DNA from: SIG701 sp045577175
Lineage (GTDB): Bacteria; Bacillota; Clostridia; Oscillospirales; CAG-272
NCBI GenBank assembly: GCA_045577175.1
Contig: JAZNHT010000032.1
Coordinates: 1-9,807 of the forward strand
Length of the DNA: 9,807 nt
Direction of reading: 5' to 3'
Shown piece by piece: positions 1-5,061 of this stretch. The notes under the pieces were generated by a model. That model made no database searches. It had not been told where the DNA came from and worked only from the letters and a program-made list of their open reading frames with translations. A program made the position numbers and the translations under genes. The first letter of the stretch is position 1, and each line of letters starts with the position of its first letter.

Positions 1-940
1 TCAGATAATCACCGGGGCGTAATCCTCTGGCTTGAAAATATTCAACATATCTGGCGATCAACACTCTTTGTGCAGGATCGAGCGTAATATTACGCTTTTG
101 ACCGCCTTTACCCTTGGGGACTACAAGCTGACCGTTTTTCAGTGCCGACATCAAATATTCAAGCTTCGTTCTGCACATTTCTTCGATTCTTAAACCGAAA
201 GCTTCGATGAAATCTAAAGCGATCACCACATCTGTTCTGCCCATTTCCTCGGCAATTGCTCTTGCCTTTTCTTTTTCTTCGGGGAGCCATGCGCGATTCT
301 CTACACCAACAGCTCTCTTGGGAAGATCCAAACAGTTATTTTCGGACAGCTTGTTCTTGCTGCCGGACAGTCTGTGGAAAAAGCGGATACCGGACAGATC
401 GGATTGAATGGTTGCCGGCGAGAAACCCATCTCCTTCAGATATTCAGCATAGGCACGAAAATGTCGGTCTTCTACATTCTTGAATTTTTGGAGACGATAG
501 CGATCTGCTAGAAAGCCGCAGAACCGTTTGGTTGCTTCAAAGTGCCGTTTTCGTGTCTCATAGCTTTTCTCGTTGCAGTGCTTGTATATGGACGTGACTT
601 GTTCGCACAGGTTCTTGTATTCCGAGAAGTCCTTCACATCCATATATTCCATCGTGTACTTCAAAAACGCTGACCGGTAGGATTTGGTGAGCATCATTGA
701 TAGCCGATGGACATTGTCCGCCGATTCGATTTGCTTTGTGATCTGTGTTCGCCATCGGTCAATGGCCGTATCATCTTCCAGTAAATTGACAAGTGTTCCG
801 GTTGACTGATCGAGCGTGTAGTTCGAATCGGTGAAGGGATGCTTGACAATGAACGGGAAGTTTTCAACAGGTTGAAGATCGAACATGAGAAAGAGCTTGG
901 CTTTTGCTTTTATTTGATTGAGATCGGTTTGGGGGAGCAT
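1..940 (-). CDS. Tyrosine recombinase/integrase, 3' end beyond window
   Basis: The minus-strand frame from the ATG at 940-938 stays open for 313 codons and leaves the window at base 1, so the C-terminus is missing. That ATG has AAAGGA eight bases upstream and is preferred to the overlapping ATG at 944, whose frame soon stops. Residues about 115-195 look like the helical core-binding domain of tyrosine recombinases. The catalytic domain begins near residue 219, with the first catalytic arginine at R251 in AFGLRIEE and the beta-hairpin lysine probably K278 in PKGKGGQKR. The HxxR and tyrosine motifs would lie past the edge. Family knowledge: such enzymes integrate and excise phages and conjugative elements. 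The neighbouring tRNA-Leu 3' end is a likely attachment site, and base composition is AT-richer than dinB. Phage, ICE or smaller island cannot be told apart here. Confidence 0.9.
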   Translation of the reverse strand, partial: MLPQTDLNQIKAKAKLFLMFDLQPVENFPFIVKHPFTDSNYTLDQSTGTLVNLLEDDTAIDRWRTQITKQIESADNVHRLSMMLTKSYRSAFLKYTMEYMDVKDFSEYKNLCEQVTSIYKHCNEKSYETRKRHFEATKRFCGFLADRYRLQKFKNVEDRHFRAYAEYLKEMGFSPATIQSDLSGIRFFHRLSGSKNKLSENNCLDLPKRAVGVENRAWLPEEKEKARAIAEEMGRTDVVIALDFIEAFGLRIEEMCRTKLEYLMSALKNGQLVVPKGKGGQKRNITLDPAQRVLIARYVEYFQARGLRPGDYL

Positions 941-972
941 TCATTCCGTCCTTTCTGATGGTTTTGAGAAAA

Positions 973-1006
973 CAAAAAAGGCGCATGGTTTTTACTTCCA
1001 TGCGCC
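973..1006 (-). terminator. Rho-independent terminator upstream of integrase
   Basis: A perfect 9-bp inverted repeat, GGCGCATGG (980-988) and CCATGCGCC (998-1006), has a 9-nt loop. Read on the minus strand it is followed directly by TTTTTTGTTTT. It lies about 33 bases before the integrase start codon, so it either insulates integrase from upstream transcription or acts as a leader terminator. Confidence 0.75.
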
Positions 1007-1023
1007 GAGTGGTGTGTTATTCG

Positions 1024-1029
1024 ATTATA
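1024..1029 (-). promoter_or_regulatory. Possible -10 box upstream of integrase
   Basis: A perfect TATAAT is present on the minus strand, but the hexamer 17 bases upstream (TTCTGT) is a poor -35. If it is used, the transcript would meet the hairpin at 980-1006 before reaching integrase. This is weak evidence, recorded because no better integrase promoter is visible. The rest of 1031-1123 is AT-rich and holds only a short inverted repeat (AATGGG 1051-1056, CCCATT 1063-1068). Confidence 0.25.
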
Positions 1030-1123
1030 CGGTGGTTCGAATCATTACAGAATGGGGAAACACCCATTTTATATCTATATTTTTGCAAAAAAATTTACAC
1101 GGCAAATTTGCCCCAAAAACAGC

Positions 1124-1175
1124 AAAAAACCTCGATTTTCTCGAGGTTTTTTGTGGCTATATCTTTTTTATAGCC
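1124..1175 (-). terminator. tRNA-Leu terminator, tandem hairpins
   Basis: Arms AAAAAACCTCGA (1124-1135) and TCGAGGTTTTTT (1141-1152) form a perfect 12-bp stem with a 5-nt loop and T-runs on both strands, so it can terminate in either direction. A second hairpin, GGCTATA (1155-1161) and TATAGCC (1169-1175), lies between it and the tRNA 3' end. Both are immediately downstream of the minus-strand tRNA. Confidence 0.85.
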
Positions 1176-1181
1176 TCTTTA

Positions 1182-1268
1182 TGGTGCGGGTAAAAGGACT
1201 TGAACCTTCACGAAGTTGCCCCCACTAGAACCTGAATCTAGCGCGTCTGCCAATTCCGCCATACCCGC
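1182..1268 (-). tRNA. tRNA-Leu (anticodon CAG)
   Basis: On the minus strand the gene starts with acceptor strand GCGGGTA, which pairs with TACCCGC, then discriminator A and an encoded CCA (1184-1182). The anticodon stem CTAGA/TCTAG encloses loop TTCAGGT, giving anticodon CAG, with T33 and a purine at 37. A long variable arm between the anticodon stem and the T arm marks it as a class II tRNA, as expected for leucine. The T loop is TTCAAGT. It reads CUG codons. The gene appears intact although an integrase gene lies on its 3' side. Confidence 0.96.
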
Positions 1269-1297
1269 ATGGAACGCATTCTTTCGAACGCTCAATT

Positions 1298-1326
1298 ATT
1301 ATACCACACTCTATGCCTCTTGTCAA
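1298..1326 (-). promoter_or_regulatory. Sigma-A promoter of tRNA-Leu
   Basis: The minus strand shows TTGACA (1326-1321), a 17-bp spacer and TATAAT (1303-1298), a consensus match. Transcription would begin near 1291, about 20 bases before the mature tRNA 5' end. It is divergent from the dinB promoter. Confidence 0.92.
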
Positions 1327-1341
1327 TACCGTTTCGAGAAT

Positions 1342-1381
1342 TTTTTGGAAATCTCTCCTCTGTCCCGCCTTTTTCCAAAAA
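1342..1381. repeat. 10-bp inverted repeat between divergent promoters
   Basis: TTTTTGGAAA (1342-1351) and TTTCCAAAAA (1372-1381) are perfect inverted copies separated by 20 bases. They lie between the tRNA-Leu and dinB -35 boxes. They may be a protein site or simply AT-rich upstream DNA; function is unknown. Confidence 0.4.
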
Positions 1382-1399
1382 TCTTTTTTCGTCATCCTC

Positions 1400-1428
1400 T
1401 TGACAAAAGAACATCTGTTCTGTATACT
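1400..1428 (+). promoter_or_regulatory. dinB promoter
   Basis: TTGACA (1400-1405), a 17-bp spacer and TATACT (1423-1428) form a strong sigma-A promoter. The first transcribed base would be near 1435, giving a leader of about 25 nt. The spacer contains the LexA box. Confidence 0.88.
1409..1420. promoter_or_regulatory. LexA (SOS) box in dinB promoter
   Basis: GAACATCTGTTC fits the Gram-positive LexA consensus GAAC-N4-GTTC exactly, and the palindrome extends one base on each side. It occupies the spacer between -35 and -10, so bound LexA would block RNA polymerase. A second copy with one mismatch, AAACGTTTGTTC, lies at 1437-1448 just before the ribosome binding site. Confidence 0.88.
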
Positions 1429-1459
1429 GTATACAAAAACGTTTGTTCAGGAGGCGGAG

Positions 1460-2782
1460 ATGGCGGAGAGATTTATCCTGCACTGTGATCTGAATAATTT
1501 TTTTGCCTCGGTCGAGTGCGCGATACGTCCGGAATTGCGCGGCGTGCCGATCGCGGTCTGCGGCTCGGTGGAGGAGCGGCACGGGATCTGCCTGGCGAAA
1601 AACGAGACGGCGAAAAAGCTGGGCATCCGTACAGGGGATACTGTTTCCTCTGTCTTGCGGAAGTGTCCGAATGCGGTTATCACGCCGCCGCGCTACGGGG
1701 AATACGACCGCTTTTCCCGCGCCGTTACGGCGATTTATGCGCGCTTTACCGATCAGATTGAGCCGTTCGGGTGCGATGAGAGCTGGCTCGATGTCAGTGC
1801 CAGCACCCGTCTGTTCGGAGACGGCAAAGCGATTGCGGAGCAGATTCGTGAAACGGTAAAACGGGAGACGGGGCTGACGGTCTCCGTCGGCGTTTCCTTC
1901 AACAAAATCTTTGCCAAGCTGGGCAGCGATATGAAAAAGCCGGACGCGGTTACCTGTATTTCGCCGGAGACGTTTCGCACGGTTGTGTGGCCCTTGCCTG
2001 TCCGAGAGCTTCTCGGGGTCGGTCCTTCTGTGATGCGCACGCTGGAAAAACGGTGCATCCGCACGATCGGCGAGCTTGCGAATACGCCGCTTGCCTCGCT
2101 CAGGATGTGGATGGGGAAGGGCGGCGAAACGCTGTGGCATTACGCCAACGGCACCGATTCCACTCCCGTGATTGCGCAGGCGCAGGCAGTGCCAATCCAA
2201 AGCGTGTCGCACGGGATGACGCCGCTTCGGGATATTCGCACGGATGCGGAGATGGCGGCATTTATTTTGGAGATGGCGCAGGAGGTGGGTGAGCGGCTTC
2301 GCCGATACGGCATGATAGCGTCGGGTGTGCGCGTATCCGTGCGCGATGTTTTTCTTAGGACATCGGATTATCAAACATCGCTTCCACAGCCGACGGCGCA
2401 CACGGACACGATTGCACGGGAGGCGATCCGCCTGTTTCGAGAAAATTACAGATGGGCACAGCCTGTGCGCTCCGTATCGGTGGGGGTGTTCAAGCTGAGC
2501 GATGCGGATACACCGACACAGCTTGATCTGTTCAAGGAAGCCGAAAAGGAGAAGCAGGCGGATCGTCTGGACGGGGTACTGGACACCGTTCGTGCGCGAT
2601 ACGGTGCGCACAGCCTCACCAGCGCATCGTATCTTACGCTGACGGACACGGAGGATGCGATATTAGACAAAAGCGGAAAATGGAATCCGGCGTACTCCCT
2701 CGGCACACGGGAGAGGGGAGGCAAAAACACGGCGGCCGTATCAGGCAGCCGTGTCGGGGGAGATTTTTCATCTTTTGTTTGA
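1460..2782 (+). CDS. dinB: DNA polymerase IV (Y-family translesion polymerase)
   Basis: This is a 440-residue error-prone polymerase that copies past damaged template bases. The ATG at 1460 is preceded by AGGAGG with a 5-base spacer; an earlier in-frame ATG at 1313 would lie upstream of the promoter and is rejected. Metal-binding residues are visible: D10 in HCDLNNFFASVE, and D106 and E107 in GCDESWLDV. VGVSFNKIFAKLGSDMKKP is the conserved palm segment. A helix-hairpin-helix follows (VRELLGVGPSVMRTLEKR), then the little finger. QLDLF at residues 354-358 matches the sliding-clamp binding pentapeptide. The LexA box indicates SOS induction. The last roughly 20 residues are unlike any conserved part and are encoded by the terminator of the convergent PAP2 gene, so this tail may be a read-through extension. 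The protein is somewhat longer than the family's usual 350-420 residues. Confidence 0.95.
   Translation: MAERFILHCDLNNFFASVECAIRPELRGVPIAVCGSVEERHGICLAKNETAKKLGIRTGDTVSSVLRKCPNAVITPPRYGEYDRFSRAVTAIYARFTDQIEPFGCDESWLDVSASTRLFGDGKAIAEQIRETVKRETGLTVSVGVSFNKIFAKLGSDMKKPDAVTCISPETFRTVVWPLPVRELLGVGPSVMRTLEKRCIRTIGELANTPLASLRMWMGKGGETLWHYANGTDSTPVIAQAQAVPIQSVSHGMTPLRDIRTDAEMAAFILEMAQEVGERLRRYGMIASGVRVSVRDVFLRTSDYQTSLPQPTAHTDTIAREAIRLFRENYRWAQPVRSVSVGVFKLSDADTPTQLDLFKEAEKEKQADRLDGVLDTVRARYGAHSLTSASYLTLTDTEDAILDKSGKWNPAYSLGTRERGGKNTAAVSGSRVGGDFSSFV
2722..2754 (-). terminator. PAP2 gene terminator, inside the dinB frame
   Basis: ACACGGC-G-GCC (2727-2737) pairs with GGC-A-GCCGTGT (2744-2754), 10 of 11 positions, with a 6-nt loop. 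On the minus strand the stem is followed by TTTT, giving a rho-independent terminator for the PAP2 gene ending at 2768. On the plus strand no T-run follows directly. It falls within the last codons of dinB. Confidence 0.75.
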
Positions 2783-3415
2783 TATAGAGAGGCTGAATGC
2801 ACGGTACAGCAGAACGAGTCCTGCGCTGAGCAGAGTGCTGCCGATAATATCCGTAACCCAATGCACGCCCGAAATCAGTCTTGCCGATACCGTGAAAATG
2901 ATAAACGCGGTAATGGCGCAAGCGGTACACCTGCGAAGGATGGTATGCTTGATACGGGTGTTCAGCTGCATGATGGCGGTCGGCATCACACACAGCACGA
3001 GCAGCGTGGTGGAGGACGGATATGACGCTTCCAAAAATCCGCCGATCAGTACGGGGCGGTAGTTTATACCCACGGTTTCAAAGAGAAGATAGGCACCCGC
3101 CGTGACGGTGTAGAAGCCGCCGAGGACGAGGAGATCCCGATCCACTTTCGTGATAGATTTCCGTCTGATCCACTGGGCAAGACCGAGTATGGCAAAGCCG
3201 AATCCGACCGTGACGGGGATCAGCCTGAGCCAATCCGTGAGCGTGTACAGAGACATATGCACCCCGATCAGGTTGTGAACGAATCCGTTCAGTGATGAAA
3301 GTCCGACACGACTCCCCGTCGGACCGATCGCCTGCATGTCAACGTGCGAAACGATCCATGTCCACACCGCGAACGCCGACAGAAATCCAATCGCCGCGAA
3401 AAAACTTTTTTTCAT
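2768..3415 (-). CDS. PAP2-family membrane phosphatase-like protein
   Basis: This is a 215-residue protein with about six hydrophobic segments (near 6-22, 66-84, 96-114, 138-150, 163-178 and 187-205), placing it in the cytoplasmic membrane. The PAP2 signature is partly kept: motif 1 end NYRP (R120, P121) and motif 3 R179-x5-H185-x3-D189 in SARLISGVHWVTD, with the nucleophilic histidine and its aspartate. Motif 2, normally PSGH, reads PSST (133-136), so the histidine acting as general acid is absent. Family members dephosphorylate lipid phosphates such as undecaprenyl pyrophosphate or phosphatidate; the substrate here is unknown and activity uncertain. The ATG has AAGGAAGG eight bases upstream, inside an inverted repeat that could hide it. 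The gene follows an XRE regulator on the same strand and overlaps convergent dinB by 15 bp. Confidence 0.85.
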   Translation of the reverse strand: MKKSFFAAIGFLSAFAVWTWIVSHVDMQAIGPTGSRVGLSSLNGFVHNLIGVHMSLYTLTDWLRLIPVTVGFGFAILGLAQWIRRKSITKVDRDLLVLGGFYTVTAGAYLLFETVGINYRPVLIGGFLEASYPSSTTLLVLCVMPTAIMQLNTRIKHTILRRCTACAITAFIIFTVSARLISGVHWVTDIIGSTLLSAGLVLLYRAFSLSISNKR

Positions 3416-3423
3416 TTGAAAAA

Positions 3424-3475
3424 ACCTTCCTTTACAGTATTTCGGCTTTCGCCTGTATACATGGTAAAGGAAGGT
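3424..3475 (-). promoter_or_regulatory. Hairpin sequestering the PAP2 Shine-Dalgarno
   Basis: ACCTTCCTTTAC (3424-3435) and GTAAAGGAAGGT (3464-3475) are perfect 12-bp inverted copies around a 28-nt loop. In minus-strand RNA the 3' arm contains the PAP2 ribosome binding site AAGGAAGG, so the folded form would block translation. The loop holds GTAT...ATAC and a GGC-GAAA-GCC mini-hairpin. A DNA operator for the adjacent XRE regulator is the alternative. The rest of 3476-3523 shows no clear terminator or strong promoter. Confidence 0.55.
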
Positions 3476-3523
3476 GGGGAAAATCGCAAGAAACAGACCG
3501 TCACATCGGCGATACGCTTCGTG

Positions 3524-4129
3524 TCACGCCCGTTTGATCCGCGTAAATACCTTGATTGCCAAAAGAACGAACGTGAATACGGCTGCATACGGCTGTCGGC
3601 TTATAATAAAGAGAAGCACTGCGACAGCACTGCATCCGAAGGAAAGCGGCTCTTTGCTTTTGGTCCAGACGGGTGCATGACAGTTTTGGAGGGCAAGGGT
3701 GAGCACGCCTGCGCAAATCATGCCGATCACGACAGCCAAACAGGCGATCTTCAGATACGGCTGTACGCCGTTCAGCGATAATAGGGAGCTTACGCGAAGC
3801 ATTCCGTCGGCATTTTCGGCAAAAAACGGCAGAAACAGAAGCATCGCGGCACTGACATCCAAAAGACCGAATACCAAAGCGAGAAACTGCGTTTCCTTTT
3901 GCTTTGTAGCCGCTTCGGCGATAGTCAGAATTTCGTCTCCGGATAAAAGCTCATCCAGCGTCACGGAGAAAAATTTTGCGATACCCTTCAGCGAGTCGAT
4001 GTTCGGATAGCCGCGCCCCGATTCCCATTTGGAAACGGCTGTGCGGGAGACAAAAAGTGCCTCTGCCAGCTCCTCCTGCGTCAGCCCTTTTTGCTTTCGT
4101 AATTTTTGCAGCTTTTCGTTCAATTCCAT
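3524..4129 (-). CDS. XRE-family HTH regulator with membrane segments
   Basis: This is a 201-residue protein. Residues about 5-62 form a helix-turn-helix of the Cro/C1 (XRE) type, with LTQEELAEALFVSRTAVSKW as the core and KWESGRGYPNIDSLKGIAKFF following. Residues 81-103, 126-147, 161-177 and 181-196 are hydrophobic enough to span the membrane, so this looks like a DNA-binding domain tethered to the membrane, an arrangement common in Clostridia. The ATG at 4129 gives the full HTH; AAAGGA lies about 13 bases upstream, a long spacing. The PAP2 gene begins 108 bases downstream on the same strand, so the regulator may sense the envelope and control that gene, which is inference. Its targets and signal are not visible. 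No strong promoter of its own is evident; read-through from the DUF2442 gene is possible. Confidence 0.88.
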   Translation of the reverse strand: MELNEKLQKLRKQKGLTQEELAEALFVSRTAVSKWESGRGYPNIDSLKGIAKFFSVTLDELLSGDEILTIAEAATKQKETQFLALVFGLLDVSAAMLLFLPFFAENADGMLRVSSLLSLNGVQPYLKIACLAVVIGMICAGVLTLALQNCHAPVWTKSKEPLSFGCSAVAVLLFIISRQPYAAVFTFVLLAIKVFTRIKRA

Positions 4130-4192
4130 GGTACGGTTTTTATCCTTTACTGAATGAACATCGCGTCGCCAATGCTTACGGGATATAAGATT

Positions 4193-4225
4193 GGTAACGA
4201 AGCATTACCGATTGGTAACATTACC
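4193..4225. repeat. Two tandem GGTAA/TTACC palindromes
   Basis: GGTAA...TTACC occurs twice: 4193-4209 with a 7-base centre and 4214-4225 with a 2-base centre. They straddle the end of the DUF2442 gene, 64-97 bases upstream of the XRE start. They could be operator half-sites for the XRE protein or a weak hairpin; no T-run follows. Confidence 0.4.
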
Positions 4226-4639
4226 GTATTCTCGTTTCATTGCATCAATGGAAACTACCCACTGTTTACCAAACTTACAAACATCAACACCGTTTATAAG
4301 TTTACCGTAAGAAATCGCCTTACGGAGTGTACTCTCATTTAGTCCCCAAAGTTCAGTCGCATCGGAAAATGCAATCAGTCCGTCAAAAGGTGTTTCTACT
4401 GGGGTGCCGTTATCCCATAACTCATCACAGGATAAATCAAGCTCATCGTTCCAAATGATGCCGTAACCGCCAACATCAACATAAACGCCGCCGAAATCAT
4501 TATTGCTTTCAAGCGACCTAAAAACGGGTAACCTGTCAAATAAAGGCTTTACATCGTATATTTTTGTCACGCCCTCTGAAAACTGGACACTCAATTTATA
4601 TTCAGGTAATGCAGAAACATTTTTGATTTTGTGAAACAT
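4205..4639 (-). CDS. DUF2442 protein fused to a C-terminal HTH
   Basis: This is a 144-residue soluble protein. Residues about 1-84 match the DUF2442 pattern (NE0471 N-terminal-like fold), including YKLSVQFSEGVTKIYDVKPL, FGGVYVDVGGYGIIWNDELD and LSCDELWDNG. Residues about 88-140 form a small helix-turn-helix-like unit: FSDATELWGLNESTLRKAI is the recognition region, followed by YGKLI and GKQWVVSIDAMKREYG. The ATG at 4639 has AAAGGAGG eight bases upstream. It starts 12 bases after the DUF4160 stop, so the two are one operon. DUF2442 genes are often found beside DUF4160 genes, and I infer an antitoxin-like or autoregulatory DNA-binding role. I know of no confirmed biochemical function. The gene is AT-richer than queA and dapA, which suggests transfer. 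Confidence 0.85.
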   Translation of the reverse strand: MFHKIKNVSALPEYKLSVQFSEGVTKIYDVKPLFDRLPVFRSLESNNDFGGVYVDVGGYGIIWNDELDLSCDELWDNGTPVETPFDGLIAFSDATELWGLNESTLRKAISYGKLINGVDVCKFGKQWVVSIDAMKREYGNVTNR

Positions 4640-4651
4640 ACAAATCCTCCT

Positions 4652-4906
4652 TTACTCTAATGGCGGTAAGTTTTTGAACTCCTGCGTTTCCCAAATTGTT
4701 TTTAGATCTTCTCTGTGAATGGATATCCATTCTTGTACCATATTCATTGCTTTAGCCGGCAAGTGTCCTTCAAGAACCGTACCTGTCATAAAATCAATAG
4801 CAGCCACATCGTCATTATAAATAGCGTGGATATGAGGCGGATTGTGCTCGCTTTGTAAAAAATACATTCTTATAACAATTCCGTAAAAGCGTGACAAAAC
4901 AGGCAT
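4652..4906 (-). CDS. DUF4160 domain protein
   Basis: This 84-residue protein is essentially one DUF4160 domain. Recognisable segments are SRFYGIVIRMY at the N-terminus, HNPPHIHAIYND with two histidines at the centre, and LEGHLPAKAMNMVQEW and HREDLKTIWE toward the C-terminus. It has no signal peptide or membrane segment. The ATG at 4906 has AAGGAG eight bases upstream. It is the first gene of a two-gene operon with the DUF2442-HTH gene and is driven by a strong promoter holding a palindrome. The molecular function of DUF4160 is not established as far as I know. The HNPPHxH histidines may bind metal or act in catalysis. A toxin-like role is inferred only from operon layout, small size and the DNA-binding partner. 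Confidence 0.9.
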   Translation of the reverse strand: MPVLSRFYGIVIRMYFLQSEHNPPHIHAIYNDDVAAIDFMTGTVLEGHLPAKAMNMVQEWISIHREDLKTIWETQEFKNLPPLE

Positions 4907-4934
4907 AACATCAACTCCTTAATTTTTCAATTAT

Positions 4935-4963
4935 AGTATATCACGATACCGTGATGTTGTCAA
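4935..4963 (-). promoter_or_regulatory. Promoter of the DUF4160-DUF2442 operon with palindromic operator
   Basis: The minus strand shows TTGACA (4963-4958), a 17-bp spacer and TATACT (4940-4935). The spacer contains the perfect palindrome ATCACG-ATAC-CGTGAT (4940-4955, plus strand), which touches the -10 box. A repressor bound there would block the promoter; the HTH-bearing second gene product is the obvious candidate, by inference. Confidence 0.85.
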
Positions 4964-5003
4964 TAGTATATGCAGATATTTTCTTATATACCGTAAAGTT
5001 CGT

Positions 5004-5050
5004 AAAAATGTAATTACCAAGCGGAAATACAAATTTACCGCTTGGTAATT
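5004..5050 (-). terminator. queA terminator
   Basis: AATTACCAAGCGG (5012-5024) and CCGCTTGGTAATT (5038-5050) form a perfect 13-bp stem with a 13-nt loop. On the minus strand it is followed after ACA by TTTTT. It lies just after the queA stop codon and upstream of the DUF4160 promoter. Confidence 0.75.
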
Positions 5051-5061
5051 GACTTTTCGGC

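Noticed and set aside
1034..1043. GGTTCGAATC, resembling a tRNA T arm on the plus strand
   Set aside because: The flanks do not form a T stem, and no acceptor stem or CCA follows; it is not a tRNA or a clear attachment-site copy.
1313..1459. N-terminal extension of DNA polymerase IV from an upstream in-frame ATG
   Set aside because: That start lies upstream of the promoter and LexA box, lacks a binding site, and the family sequence begins at the ATG at 1460.
1292..2611. 439-codon minus-strand open frame opposite dinB
   Set aside because: It is antisense to a clear polymerase IV gene, has no recognisable domain and is rich in Arg and His as expected for a shadow frame in GC-rich DNA.
3413..3463. 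Upstream ATG in the PAP2 leader hairpin as a leader peptide
   Set aside because: It has no ribosome binding site and its frame does not stop at the PAP2 start but continues out of frame into that gene.
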